The position numbers and the translations under genes are program-made. From Pseudomonas sp. FeN3W (GTDB taxonomy: Bacteria > Pseudomonadota > Gammaproteobacteria > Pseudomonadales > Pseudomonadaceae): a DNA stretch of 64,000 nucleotides. Below are positions 32,361 through 42,378 of this stretch, in pieces. Each line of letters opens with the position of its first letter. Positions within the stretch are counted from its first letter, which is position 1. The notes under the pieces are model-generated. The model did no database searches. It worked only from the letters and a program-made list of their open reading frames with translations, and was not told the DNA's origin. The stretch spans positions 372,001-436,000 of the forward strand of contig CP136011.1 of the NCBI GenBank assembly GCA_030263805.2. Reading direction: 5' to 3'.

Positions 32361-34901
32361 TTAGTCTTCAGACTTCTTCGTTTGGATTGTTTTCATCAGC
32401 TCATCAATTGTCTTGCTGATTACGTCCTTTTTAATTCTTTCAGGCTGTGGTTCTCCAGGGTACTGAATCCTCTCATCAATGATCTTCATGCCCCTCTGAG
32501 CTTCTTTTCTTGCTAGCTCTTCATCACCGCCATGCTCGACCTCAAGTCTGTACAGTTGCTCAACAGGCGTTGCTTCTGCTTGCGCTTTTGGCGAGAAGCT
32601 ATCCGGGTGATCATTGATTTGCTGTTGAATATTGGCATTAATAATATCAGTCAGCGAGTTGAAGATAGTTTTAGCTTCATCTCTAATCGTTGCGTCGGTT
32701 TCGAAGTGCTCCCTCATAAACGGCATACCAGAATCAAGCTGTTCATCGAGATCTGAATCAGAACTTGATTCGTTGATATCGCTCAGCAACTGTTCTGCCC
32801 GATCTTCAGTTGTGCTGCGCGCCGAACCACTGGTTTTCGCCCTGGAATTTCCACCTTTTTCCAGGCTTGGCCCAGGGACTTTTTGATCAGACTTATTACC
32901 GCCAAGCAGTGATGAGACAAACTCGTCGTCAGTCAATTGCTCTTTATATTCCATCATCCCAAATGAAAGCCTGGCTGCATTATTCATGTCTTCATCGCGA
33001 TCCTGGCACAGCTCAAATCCGTTAAACAATGCCTTGAGTCCGCTGTCGAGCTCAAGGTGACCAAGCCTGGATTCATCTGCGCCGCCACGCTCAAACAGGC
33101 CATCAATGATCGATTTTGATTCACTAATTTTGTCAACGAGCGTTCTGTTTGGGCGATTGACCATCAGCATTCTATTGATTCGGTACTCAGCCGATGTCCT
33201 TGGGTCTGCGAAGAACAGATCACAGCGAACAATGAGGTCAGCGAACATAACATGCCCTTGTCCGGGCTTTTGATTCACCAGGTCGCGAATGTTATTGCGC
33301 TTGCGTTTCTCGACTCGCGTTTGAAGGTTGTCGGCATAGCCAGAAAATATCTCTCCCTTAACTTCATGGCCAGCTGTTACAACCGTATCGGCCTCACCTC
33401 CGCGCTCCATTGCAAGTTGCAAAGTTTCACCGGCATCTTCAAGTTTCATGAACACCTTGACGTTAGTGTTTGCAATTACCGACTTTGCTTCGTCTTCTCC
33501 GCCCTTTTTAAAGCTTGGCAAGTCCTGACCTGCGAAAATTACAGCTACACCAAGGCTTCTGGCCTGCGCTGCGACCACGCTGAAACCTTTAACACTATAG
33601 TATCCGTACTCATCTAATATAAGTAGGAAGGGTACGTTTGAGTTTGTTGGCTTGGCGTCCATAACCTCTTCATGGGAGCCCTCGACTTTTTCACCAAGTG
33701 CTGGGGCAAGAGCGCTTCGCACACCTGCTACAACAAGCTTTCCTAGACCGGACAATGCATCAGGATCTTTTTCGAGAGCTGGTAGCATTACGAACAGAAT
33801 ACGACGGTTATATACCAAGTCTTTATAGTCAATTTCACCCAGTTCTGCGCCGAAAATATGACTATAGGTTGAGGACAACTCAGACATAACTTCAGTTAGC
33901 TGCATGGTTAGATAACCATGTTGCTCATAACATTTGGGGCTTAGTGAGCCAGACAATGCATCTTCTTCGGTGTAGCCTGGAAGGTCTAGCAGGTATTTAC
34001 GCAACTGATTCATTGCGGGTTCTGGTATGTCGTCACGCTGTGTAAGTTCAAGCACGCGATCTAGTGGCAAAAACTCACGAATCTTGCCAATGTCCAGGTT
34101 GATATCACCACGGTCACGCATAAAACAGAGAACATGCAAAACAGCACCGAGCAGAGAAGATGCTCGACCTTTCCACATATCGTCTCCACCTGAATCGCGC
34201 ATTAGAGATACAATCAAGGATCTCAGTTGCTCAGACGGCCCATAGGCGAATGGGTTTGTGGTATTTGACAATCTGCTGCCATCATTGGCCGCATTTGGAT
34301 TCTTGGAGCCTGTCAGATAGTTAATGAGGAGAAGGTCGTCCTCGCGCCCCAATCTTCTGACCATCGAGAACACAAGACCGAATACTGTTGTATCGCCCTT
34401 ACCGTCGACATACATAACTCCCGAACCCAGTAAGAGGGCTTGGTAAAACAGGCTGAGCAGAAATCTTGTTTTGCCACTACCTGTAGAACCGAATACAAGC
34501 ATGTGAGTTCTGGCATCATCGTTATTAATCCAAACCGCTTCGCGAGTAACAACGTCGTTACCCACGAGAATAATGCCGTCACCTTGCGCTTTCTTGCGCT
34601 GTTTTTCATCCTTATGGCTCATGGATGGATCAAGATCGGTTGGATCCATTGGGCGACGAAGTGGATAACTTCGTCTGTTTGACCTGGCTATGAACCAAAA
34701 GATAACGGCAAATAGTAGGAGAAAGTCTGAAACTGTCGCGTAACCAAGAAATGGTGTGATGACAGCCGATAGGGCAAGCATTGCAGTAATAGCCCCACCA
34801 CCAAACTGCATCGCATCCTTGAACCGCATGCCCATAGGCCTGACTTCTCGTTCTAGGAGCGATGGATCGAGATCGGCGTTTTTAGTAACTCCGTGAACCA
34901 T
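32361..34901 (-). CDS. dotL: Type IVB coupling protein, DotL/IcmO/TrbC-like
   Basis: An 846-residue inner-membrane ATPase. Two membrane segments at about residues 34-72, then the FtsK/TraG-like motor with Walker A GSTGSGKT (138-145) and Walker B LILDEYGYY. The C-terminal 250 residues are acidic and disordered, as in DotL, where they bind adaptors. It couples relaxosome or effectors to the type IVB secretion channel. It stands next to the DotM homologue, as in R64 (TrbC/TrbA) and Legionella (IcmO/IcmP), which identifies the transfer system as MPF-I type. ATG 34901 follows AAGAAGGG. Confidence 0.88.
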   Translation of the reverse strand: MVHGVTKNADLDPSLLEREVRPMGMRFKDAMQFGGGAITAMLALSAVITPFLGYATVSDFLLLFAVIFWFIARSNRRSYPLRRPMDPTDLDPSMSHKDEKQRKKAQGDGIILVGNDVVTREAVWINNDDARTHMLVFGSTGSGKTRFLLSLFYQALLLGSGVMYVDGKGDTTVFGLVFSMVRRLGREDDLLLINYLTGSKNPNAANDGSRLSNTTNPFAYGPSEQLRSLIVSLMRDSGGDDMWKGRASSLLGAVLHVLCFMRDRGDINLDIGKIREFLPLDRVLELTQRDDIPEPAMNQLRKYLLDLPGYTEEDALSGSLSPKCYEQHGYLTMQLTEVMSELSSTYSHIFGAELGEIDYKDLVYNRRILFVMLPALEKDPDALSGLGKLVVAGVRSALAPALGEKVEGSHEEVMDAKPTNSNVPFLLILDEYGYYSVKGFSVVAAQARSLGVAVIFAGQDLPSFKKGGEDEAKSVIANTNVKVFMKLEDAGETLQLAMERGGEADTVVTAGHEVKGEIFSGYADNLQTRVEKRKRNNIRDLVNQKPGQGHVMFADLIVRCDLFFADPRTSAEYRINRMLMVNRPNRTLVDKISESKSIIDGLFERGGADESRLGHLELDSGLKALFNGFELCQDRDEDMNNAARLSFGMMEYKEQLTDDEFVSSLLGGNKSDQKVPGPSLEKGGNSRAKTSGSARSTTEDRAEQLLSDINESSSDSDLDEQLDSGMPFMREHFETDATIRDEAKTIFNSLTDIINANIQQQINDHPDSFSPKAQAEATPVEQLYRLEVEHGGDEELARKEAQRGMKIIDERIQYPGEPQPERIKKDVISKTIDELMKTIQTKKSED

Positions 34902-34968
34902 ATCAAGCCCTTCTTATTTTTATTGTAATAGCTTTGTCAATAATACCACTATTTAATCGATGTGGGGC

Positions 34969-36339
34969 TTAACCCCACATATCATCTTGATCTTTACTCG
35001 CCAATTTAGAAGACAAGCCAAGAGCCATACGAAGCGCCTCAATTGCCTCTGTAACTTCAGCATGTGGAACAGCCATCTTTGCTTCCTTTTCAAGAAGCCA
35101 GTGCGCAAAGGTGCCTGCCGACTCCGTAAACGCCACCTTCTTTCCGACGCAATTGAGCGCGTACCATAGGGTTCTATTGCGACCTTTCAACCACCGGAAC
35201 GAAGATGGTGGCAGGGTCGAGCCTTCACGGGCAGCCTCAAGCAAGGTCATTAGCCCCGTAGCTGTGAAAGCATGCCTCGACATCCTGTCATCAGCCATGA
35301 CGTGACGCAGCACGGACTTAAGATCTGATGAGGAGGCCATTTTTCTTACGTCAATTTCCTTAATACGATATGCACTTCCTTGTTCGACAAGTTTTTGATC
35401 AACAAACTGCGTTAGTTTTTCAACCAGCATCTTGTGGGATGGGAAATCGGCGAGATACTTGACTGAAGGCTTGCCGAGCTCATTGATTTTCACTGCCTTG
35501 TTTGCCTTGGGGTCTTTTCCAAAGACCTTTTTATTCAACCTGTCTATAAGAATCTGCTTCATATAGTTGGTGAGTATAGGCATTACCTCGTTACGCCTAA
35601 TGAGAATCTTATTCCTGAATAAATCGAACAGCTTCTTTTCGTCATCATCAAGCTTGTTATAGCCTCTATAGAGCCCACCAACCTGTTTTTCGAAAGATTT
35701 GCGACACAGCTCGTTGTCGAATTTTTTTGCTCCATCCCAGATAGGACGCTTAAGGCTTTTATCTTTCTCGGCCTCCTTCATCAGACCAAGAGGCGGAATG
35801 CATTGACCAAATTGGCGTTCAGTCATAGCCATGGAATATTCATAACTAGAGGGGTCATCCGGATAGAAATCCAGGGGAGTTTCCTCAGGATGAACATTTA
35901 GGAAGCTTTTGTTCCCCGGAAACGCATTTGACATCTTAAGCATCAAGGTTTCCATGTTGTATTTTATGGAAACATTATCGGCGCTCATGAATATTTTTGC
36001 GCCGGACGCGGCTATAACTAAACCCGGCAACCAGTTGAAGAACCTTAGATAGATATTATCAAAGCCCCCAATTATTTTGGCGTTCAAATCTTCTGGCTCT
36101 GCCTCCAGAAGAAAGGCAAGGCCTCCATTAAAATCCCACCCTGTGAATCGCTGGATGAAATCAGGTACGGCATAGGATGCAATTCCGAGTTCGGCAATGC
36201 GTAGCCATCTCCATCCTGTAGCATATATCCAGAAAAGCTCGCTGAATGCCCAGAATACGAGTATAAAAATTACAACGATGAGGAAGACCCACATCTCCAT
36301 GTTGTTATCTGCCCCGCCACCCCCTTTTGGTTGTGCCAT
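34969..36339 (-). CDS. dotM: Type IVB coupling-complex protein, DotM/IcmP/TrbA-like
   Basis: A 456-residue protein: an N-terminal membrane anchor (MWVFLIVVIFILVFWAFSEL), then a long cytosolic domain. The C-terminal part reads FRWLKGRNRTLWYALNCVGK, AFTESAGTFAHWLLEKE and a final helix of the type EAIEALRMAL, the DotM/IcmP signature. It forms the coupling complex with DotL and binds acidic signals. Starts 3 bases after the ParR-like gene's stop, so it belongs to the parM-parR-dotM-dotL operon. Confidence 0.82.
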   Translation of the reverse strand: MAQPKGGGGADNNMEMWVFLIVVIFILVFWAFSELFWIYATGWRWLRIAELGIASYAVPDFIQRFTGWDFNGGLAFLLEAEPEDLNAKIIGGFDNIYLRFFNWLPGLVIAASGAKIFMSADNVSIKYNMETLMLKMSNAFPGNKSFLNVHPEETPLDFYPDDPSSYEYSMAMTERQFGQCIPPLGLMKEAEKDKSLKRPIWDGAKKFDNELCRKSFEKQVGGLYRGYNKLDDDEKKLFDLFRNKILIRRNEVMPILTNYMKQILIDRLNKKVFGKDPKANKAVKINELGKPSVKYLADFPSHKMLVEKLTQFVDQKLVEQGSAYRIKEIDVRKMASSSDLKSVLRHVMADDRMSRHAFTATGLMTLLEAAREGSTLPPSSFRWLKGRNRTLWYALNCVGKKVAFTESAGTFAHWLLEKEAKMAVPHAEVTEAIEALRMALGLSSKLASKDQDDMWG

Positions 36340-36342
36340 TTC

Positions 36343-36825
36343 TTATCTCTCTTCAGTCATTTTTTGTAATAAGGCCAGAGGATCCTCGAACACTTCGATG
36401 TCTTCTGGCTCGTTGAAAGTAGGCGCAAGCACCTCGGGATTATCAGTAGCAACAATTGATTCAGGAGTCAGTGACGAAGGCTGATGCACCCGCCCCTCAT
36501 CAAATGATTCGCTGGAATTGACAACATCTTTTGCTTCATACGTGCGCGTCTTTCGTTTGGGTGCTGATTTTTTGGATGTGACGAGGGCACGTTCAATAAC
36601 GGGCTTCTCTTGTGCGCCAACCAAACGAGCAACATCAGGGTTTCTTGCTTTGAAATAAGCCTCAGGCCCACTTTCGTGCTTTTCAATAACTCGAAAGCCC
36701 ACAAGCGCCATCTGAAGTAGCGCTTGTTGTCTTCGAGTGTCCCCTTCTATCGCCTCCAGGAAATCCAGCAAGTCCGCATGAGCCGGTTCATCGAGGTAGA
36801 AGTTAAGGACTTTTCTTACGCGCAT
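36343..36825 (-). CDS. parR: ParR/StbB-like adaptor
   Basis: A 160-residue protein overlapping the parM stop by 1 nt. The N-terminus (VRKVLNFYLDEPAHADLLDFLEA) begins with a strand and helices like ribbon-helix-helix ParR proteins that bind a centromere as dimers. The rest is acidic and disordered, as in adaptors that cap ParM filaments. The role is inferred mainly from position right behind a ParM gene. Confidence 0.6.
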   Translation of the reverse strand: MRVRKVLNFYLDEPAHADLLDFLEAIEGDTRRQQALLQMALVGFRVIEKHESGPEAYFKARNPDVARLVGAQEKPVIERALVTSKKSAPKRKTRTYEAKDVVNSSESFDEGRVHQPSSLTPESIVATDNPEVLAPTFNEPEDIEVFEDPLALLQKMTEER

Positions 36826-37841
36826 CAGCCCTTTTTCCCCATTACGAGTTCAGCATACTTCAGCATGCCATCAGCATTCGCATAGACAGGGTCATCCATA
36901 ATCTTTTGATTTTTGAACCAGTCCTGGATATGGCTTTCAAGAAACTTTGTCGTGCCGCCGACAAAAAACACGTTATCAATATCACCGGCCTCTTTGAGGC
37001 GGCGCTTGATATTCGAACGCAACCCATTCACAGTCGAAAGTATGCTGGCTTCAACAAGACCTGCAACATCATGCGTCTGCCCATAGACCTTCATTCGACG
37101 CGTCATGATGGCTTGCTCCACCTGCTCGTCACTCAGATCCAGTCCATCAAATTCGTCTGAGAGCCTTTCCCTTGCCCCATTGATGATCGAGATCATTCCA
37201 ATTTCCTCGGTTCCGCTTCGATCTCCATCAAGTTCCCAGTTCTTTACAACCGCAATGTCGAGGGTGCGGCCACCGATGTCGACAATTGCGGTGCGCTCCA
37301 TCAAGCGCTCACGCTCGACAAATACTTTGCCTTCTTCATTGCGCTGAAGAATATAGGAGATCCATGCAGCAATACCTTCTGACAGAACATCATGCTTCAT
37401 GATCTGGGCAGGCTTGTATCCATCAAGCCCCTGCACATCACGCTTCAAAAGATTTTCTTTCTTAGCGCTGATGATCTGAGCATTCGGCTTGCCCTTGAGG
37501 TAATAGCGCTTAAGAGGGAGCCCTGTGACGACATTGATCATATTTCGATCATCAAGGCCAGCCATCCGCAAAGCATGAGCCACGATAACTCTATTCTGAG
37601 CGCTTACCGGATAGCCGTCGTAGGCTGTATCATCGGCATTGTCAATATCGCCTAGTGAAAATGGGCCTTCGGCAGTGTTATAGCTGTATACACTGTTCTT
37701 GGAGCCATTGATTGAAATTTTGTTCACGATGCCGCTTGCCGCTCGTGACGCAATTGTCAGTTGAAGGCCGGTCGAAAATTTCGCTTTAAGCTCTCGGTGG
37801 CCATCATCAATTCCTGCAAAAATTATTTTCTCGTCGCTCAT
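36825..37841 (-). CDS. parM: Actin-like plasmid segregation ATPase, ParM/StbA family
   Basis: A 338-residue actin-fold protein. Phosphate-1 IIFAGIDDGHRELK, connect-1 VVTGLPLKRYYLKG, phosphate-2 IVDIGGRTLDIAVV, adenosine loop VFFVGGTTKFL, and connect-2 NADGMLKYAELVMG are all present in order. It forms filaments that push plasmid copies apart with the ParR/parC complex. The ATG at 37841 (MSDEKIIFAG) is chosen; TTG 37862 is not needed. It heads the operon with the coupling proteins, tying segregation to transfer. A second, unrelated ParAB system lies at 45-47 kb. Confidence 0.9.
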   Translation of the reverse strand: MSDEKIIFAGIDDGHRELKAKFSTGLQLTIASRAASGIVNKISINGSKNSVYSYNTAEGPFSLGDIDNADDTAYDGYPVSAQNRVIVAHALRMAGLDDRNMINVVTGLPLKRYYLKGKPNAQIISAKKENLLKRDVQGLDGYKPAQIMKHDVLSEGIAAWISYILQRNEEGKVFVERERLMERTAIVDIGGRTLDIAVVKNWELDGDRSGTEEIGMISIINGARERLSDEFDGLDLSDEQVEQAIMTRRMKVYGQTHDVAGLVEASILSTVNGLRSNIKRRLKEAGDIDNVFFVGGTTKFLESHIQDWFKNQKIMDDPVYANADGMLKYAELVMGKKG

Positions 37842-37856
37842 GCTAAATAGCCCTTT

Positions 37857-37926
37857 CGTCAATAGACCTAATATAGATTAATAAAACCAACCCCTCAACC
37901 CCTATTCTGTAAAATTGATATTGACA
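37857..37926. promoter_or_regulatory. Two facing copies of the recurrent motif
   Basis: CGTCAATA-GACC-TAATATAG on the plus strand (37857-37876) and TGTCAATA-TCAA-TTTTACAG on the minus strand (37926-37907) face each other in the 154-base gap between parM (minus) and the gene at 37996 (plus). Could act as divergent promoters or operators. Confidence 0.4.
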
Positions 37927-37995
37927 GATCATTGCGTGATCGAAGCGGCCTGGTGTAAAATTGCGCCATCAAAATCAGTTATAAATGGCACAATC

Positions 37996-40281
37996 ATGCA
38001 AATCTCTACGATCAGGCAGAAGGCCTATGCCACGCCACAGGATCATCAGCAGGCGATTGATCTGCTTGGTGGTGCGATTGAGCCAATTATCGCTGAAATT
38101 AATGCTGACATAGCGCGCTGCCAGCAGGCAGTTGAGAAAGGGGATGTGATCGCGTTAGCCATGGCAACGGGGCTATCAGAAGAGGTCGTCATGGCCATGG
38201 GTCATCATGGCGCTGCATTTATTGGATCGCTCAGGATGTCCGTTCGAAAATCCATAACTGATCTTCCAACGAAAGCGTTCAAAACCGCCTCTATCAGCAA
38301 CCCCCACCAGAAGCTTGAGCTCGTAGACGATTCTTTGATTAACGAGGAAATTGCCGCCTCAGCCCTGATCCATCGCGTACACGCAACGACGCAATCACAT
38401 TCCCAGGCTCTCGCTACGCGGTTGAGCCGAATTTGGCCGAAGGCCTATATCACGGAAAATGACGTCCCCATTTCTGCGGCATTTATGGTTACCCACATTT
38501 TGCAGTCTTTAAGAGTCATTGATAGGCAATTTATGACCTCTCAGGCTCGCATTGATATCTTGAAGGGTGCTGCGTTTAAATGGCTGTCAGCACTAGGAAA
38601 GTCAGCTGAAACATCTAACCAATCATTGGCAAATAACGGCTGGCTGCCCAGGATTGATCATAAGGATATTGCATCCTGGAAGAACAACCTACTGAGATTT
38701 GAGGGTTCTCACAATACTTCAGCGCGTAACAATGATGTTAAATCTACAGAATCACAAAAGATATCAGATTATCAAGAGGCGCCCCGAGCTACATTCACTA
38801 AACACCATGTAAAGGCTGATACATTACTTTCATCCATGCACTTCGCGCCTGTGCAAAATGACTTTGCCGATAATGAACGCACAGAATCATCTTTTGGTTA
38901 CGAAGAATTAGACTTGGGAACAATTCCAGCCATTACTACTATGGTTGCGAATAACTTGCTCAAGCGATATGAGAAAATAGTCTCTGAGTCGCTTCCCCCA
39001 TTGCTCCTGGAGCAGAATTCGTTCGCCGAGCCCGTTCTAAGTCACATCCAGGAGGTCGTTCGACATCTAGAAGACCCCAAGGTCTTGAATACAGTCGGCA
39101 TTGTGAATAAAGAGGCGGCTAAAAGAAATAAAGCTCCATTGTCTGATGGGCATGTCAAGCGCATGATTGCGGCTCAGCAGATGATGCATGCAATTCTTGC
39201 TGATAAAACGATACCGAGCCAAATTAAGCCTTTCCTGGTTAAGTTTCAAATACCTTGGACACGCTATATTCTTTCGCATCCTGATTCTCTAGCTTCCATA
39301 AATGATCCTTTCAAAAATCTACTATGGCGCGTATGCGTTATCAGCAGAAGATCAAGTGAGCCTTTGATGGATGGCACTAAGGAAATTCTGCTTGATGCTT
39401 TGGCATTATTTGACCGGGCCACAAGCATTAATAGTGCAGTGATTGAAAAGGCCGCAGGGCTAATCAACGACAAATGGTCGAGCATCTCTAGACGCTCAAA
39501 ACTTGTTTTAGATAGAGCAAAGATGGCCTGGCAGGGTGAGGCCACAGTAGAACAGGTAAAAGATGAGATACGCTCTACCTTACGTACTTCTTTGGAGGCA
39601 AAATTTATATCTGCTCAGTTCGGTTTGGTTATCGATAAATGCATTGTGCCTTCACTGGTGGTGCTAAGACTGAAACAACACCTCTCAGAGCAAGATAAAA
39701 GCAATTACAGTCAAGCTCAATCCACTCTTTCTGCATTTATTGACTATAGAACGGGGGGTGCGAGGCTCACTGCCTCTCAACAGAACGATCTTTATGAGAA
39801 ATGCGAAAGGCTTATTCTTGATTGTGTGGGTGACGCTTCTGCGCTTATAGAAGATAGGCAGGCTGCTTTTAAAGAAATAGCCGCCACCAGTGGCGAATCG
39901 GCGATAGGCACAGCCTCTGCGCCCTCCCCTGGTATTTCTGTTGCTCAGCTGTTGCCTATTAAAACTGATGAAGTGTTAAGTCAACACCATAATGCACCCA
40001 CTGAGTACATAGAGAAAGCAAGGAAGCTAAACGTTGGCGCATGGCTGCACTTTCAAACAGCGGAAAAGGAATGGCGTGGCAGGCTTGCAGCCCGAATCGA
40101 GTTTAAAAACACCGTAGTGATTGCTGACCGCAATGGCATGAAAATTGATGAAGTCTCTCATGAGCAGTTGGCTGAATATTTGTACTCAAAAACCATTACG
40201 GTCGTAGATGACCTGGCCTCTTTTTCAAAAGCATTGGAATCAATAGTTGTTTCTGTGAGAAAGGCTAAATTACCAAGCTGA
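37996..40281 (+). CDS. DUF1631-like regulatory protein
   Basis: A 761-residue, mostly helical protein. The C-terminal segment LNVGAWLHFQTAEKEWRGRL through VVIADRNGMKIDEVSHEQLA and VDDLASFSKALESI has the order of the PilZ-like end of DUF1631 proteins, and the middle (HPDSLASINDPFKNLLWRV) matches their helical core. ATG 37996 is preferred to TTG 37915. DUF1631 proteins are Pseudomonas-type regulators of unclear biochemistry, perhaps c-di-GMP related. Convergent with the AAA+ gene, 6 bases apart. Confidence 0.55.
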   Translation: MQISTIRQKAYATPQDHQQAIDLLGGAIEPIIAEINADIARCQQAVEKGDVIALAMATGLSEEVVMAMGHHGAAFIGSLRMSVRKSITDLPTKAFKTASISNPHQKLELVDDSLINEEIAASALIHRVHATTQSHSQALATRLSRIWPKAYITENDVPISAAFMVTHILQSLRVIDRQFMTSQARIDILKGAAFKWLSALGKSAETSNQSLANNGWLPRIDHKDIASWKNNLLRFEGSHNTSARNNDVKSTESQKISDYQEAPRATFTKHHVKADTLLSSMHFAPVQNDFADNERTESSFGYEELDLGTIPAITTMVANNLLKRYEKIVSESLPPLLLEQNSFAEPVLSHIQEVVRHLEDPKVLNTVGIVNKEAAKRNKAPLSDGHVKRMIAAQQMMHAILADKTIPSQIKPFLVKFQIPWTRYILSHPDSLASINDPFKNLLWRVCVISRRSSEPLMDGTKEILLDALALFDRATSINSAVIEKAAGLINDKWSSISRRSKLVLDRAKMAWQGEATVEQVKDEIRSTLRTSLEAKFISAQFGLVIDKCIVPSLVVLRLKQHLSEQDKSNYSQAQSTLSAFIDYRTGGARLTASQQNDLYEKCERLILDCVGDASALIEDRQAAFKEIAATSGESAIGTASAPSPGISVAQLLPIKTDEVLSQHHNAPTEYIEKARKLNVGAWLHFQTAEKEWRGRLAARIEFKNTVVIADRNGMKIDEVSHEQLAEYLYSKTITVVDDLASFSKALESIVVSVRKAKLPS

Positions 40282-40287
40282 CGGGTG

Positions 40288-42057
40288 TCACAGCCCTTCC
40301 CTTTTGACCCTGTATGGTAAAATGTCACAGTGTGCTGTTCGGTATGCGCACTCCGCGCAACCGATACAAAAGTCAAAAGGCCCGACTTTACGAATCCCAA
40401 TTGCCCCCTTTTCGATTCTAATTGAATCTGACATGGAAAAGACCTTTACCTGATAACCAAAAAGGTTTTTCCTTTTAAGCTCTGAGTCTATCCACCCTCT
40501 TTCACGAAGTTGCCTTGAAATCCACTCTGGTTTTGCCCATAGAGGTTTGCTGTTATGTAAAAAACCTGTCAGCCCAAGAATCGCCCGCATCCGTAATGAT
40601 ATTTCGATCAGCGTAAACTCCCTCATGCCTTCGCTTGCCATTTTTTCAATGACATAATCAAGCGCATGGTCAGGTGATTTAAAAGTAGACTTTTTTGACT
40701 TCTGCTCACCAAGAGCAACGTCGATCATTTCCTGCGCAGCAGGGATTTGGCTTAGTTTTGCCAGAGCCTTCAGCGGTGCGGCTATCTCCTCGTCACGCTG
40801 CGAACTCCCTGCGGTTGCTTCCTGATAAACCTCATCGACTACAGCGACATTGTCGAAGGCCCATATATGTAAATCATTTCTGAGCTCATTAAGCTCGCTA
40901 ATGGATAAGCCCTTACGTGATAAGAACTCGTCAAGATCCTGGCTGCCCATATTTTGAGTTTGGATATGGAGCATTCGACTACCAAGAATTGCATCCACCC
41001 CTTTTGTGTTCGACACAATTTTAATGCCGAAGAAGTTCATTACTTCTGTCTTCTTGCGTGCGTTCGTAACAATCTTCGTCGCGGAGGCTTTTTTGTAACT
41101 AATTTTAAGAACTTGAACCATTTCCGAGAATTTCTCTTTCCCGCTCGAACCTCCTGTTGTTCCAATGGATTCTAGATCATCTATCACCACCAGCCCTCTT
41201 GCCTCATCCATGAGACGCATCATTGTGGATGCACTACTTTGCCCTATCATCAATGCATTGCAAGATACTTCAGTCATTGCAGCACCCAGCTCACTTTTTC
41301 CCGTACCAGGTTTACCGTGAAGCAATATCAACGGAACAGCGTCGAATATGGGTTGCAGGTAAGAAGTGATGGCCGTAAAAGTCAAAAGCCAATAATCAGA
41401 CTCTTCAGGCAGCCAGACTCTGCTCCTCAGGTGCTTATAGACATTGATGGCTAGAACACTTAACGGCTTAGCAACGTAACTACGGGCTAGATATTCCTGA
41501 ATACTCGACCATGACCAGGTCGAATGGGCAGAAGCCGTAGGCTTTTTCTGCAATAGCGTTCCGTCACCAAGCCTGTAGATTCCAGACAGTTTTCCACTCT
41601 CATCAAGCGATTCCTCAATTGTCTGCAAGGTTCTGTCTGACCGCACAACAGCGATATCAACACGCTCAGCCTCCCTAACAGCTCCATCGTATGATTTGAC
41701 AACTGTGCGCAAAAGCGTCTGGATCGGATAATAAAGACAGCCTCGGTGGTAAGCAGATCCCAGGTTTACAGGTGCATAGCTTTCCCGTTTGACCTGTGTG
41801 CTGATTATTGGCTTACCGCTCTTGTGGGATAGCCACTTCAGTACACACTTTTCAAACTCATCCGTTTCGGAAAAACCTACGTCTTGCAGATGATCACGCA
41901 TTGTCTGAATGGCGTCTGAAAACGCCTTTTCATTTTCGACCACTGAGATCAACCCTTCCTCATCCAAATCATTAGCCGTGCAGAAAGCCTCCAGGGCCAT
42001 GATGGCTGTAGGCGCAAGGGCTGGGCCAAAGACGTCAATGATTTCAGACTTTGTCAT
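40288..42057 (-). CDS. AAA+ ATPase, possible replication helicase
   Basis: A 589-residue protein. Residues about 240-420 hold one AAA+ module: Walker A HGKPGTGKSELGAA, Walker B LVVIDDLES, sensor-1 IKIVSNT and arginine finger GSRMLHI. A winged-helix-like region follows (WISRQLRERGWIDSE). The last 35 residues carry CIGCAECAYRTAHC, a small Cys cluster probably binding zinc. This layout suits a DUF927/DUF3631-like primase-helicase or initiator. It starts right beside the repeat-rich region 42.1-45.1 kb, supporting a role in replication, though this is inference. Confidence 0.6.
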   Translation of the reverse strand: MTKSEIIDVFGPALAPTAIMALEAFCTANDLDEEGLISVVENEKAFSDAIQTMRDHLQDVGFSETDEFEKCVLKWLSHKSGKPIISTQVKRESYAPVNLGSAYHRGCLYYPIQTLLRTVVKSYDGAVREAERVDIAVVRSDRTLQTIEESLDESGKLSGIYRLGDGTLLQKKPTASAHSTWSWSSIQEYLARSYVAKPLSVLAINVYKHLRSRVWLPEESDYWLLTFTAITSYLQPIFDAVPLILLHGKPGTGKSELGAAMTEVSCNALMIGQSSASTMMRLMDEARGLVVIDDLESIGTTGGSSGKEKFSEMVQVLKISYKKASATKIVTNARKKTEVMNFFGIKIVSNTKGVDAILGSRMLHIQTQNMGSQDLDEFLSRKGLSISELNELRNDLHIWAFDNVAVVDEVYQEATAGSSQRDEEIAAPLKALAKLSQIPAAQEMIDVALGEQKSKKSTFKSPDHALDYVIEKMASEGMREFTLIEISLRMRAILGLTGFLHNSKPLWAKPEWISRQLRERGWIDSELKRKNLFGYQVKVFSMSDSIRIEKGAIGIRKVGPFDFCIGCAECAYRTAHCDILPYRVKREGL

Positions 42058-42137
42058 TAATTCGCTCTCACAATCGAACCTGATAAAAATCTACGCAACT
42101 CATTGTTTTTAAAGGTTTATTTGATACTCAAGCATAG

Positions 42138-42296
42138 ATCAAGACACTAAAAGTTGATGCCTGATTCTACAGATTTCAATCAAGCAACTCCAACCTGAAA
42201 TTAACTTGATTTTGAAGTTCTTCAACTTAAGCAGCGCAAAATGGTGATTCACGCAACAGAGTCATCAAGTAAAGACATACATGATCCATACTTGAT
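42138..42296. repeat. Five ATCAAG/CTTGAT hexamers, possible iterons
   Basis: ATCAAG at 42138, 42179 and 42264, and the reverse CTTGAT at 42205 and 42291, with flanks tending to AATCAAGTA. Five copies in 160 bp is far above chance. Two more lie at 42740 and 42757. Could bind an initiator or regulate the divergent AAA+ gene. Confidence 0.45.
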
Positions 42297-42378
42297 TTGG
42301 ATTAAACGTATATAAATCAATGACTTACATCGCCTTTGATCATGTCCAGCCGAATTACGCAGACAAAGTAAACCCATA

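Noticed and set aside
37921..37961. TTGACA with TAAAAT as a sigma-70 promoter for the 37996 gene
   Set aside because: The spacer would be 29 bases, far too long; TTGACA here is the reverse of the TGTCAATA motif.
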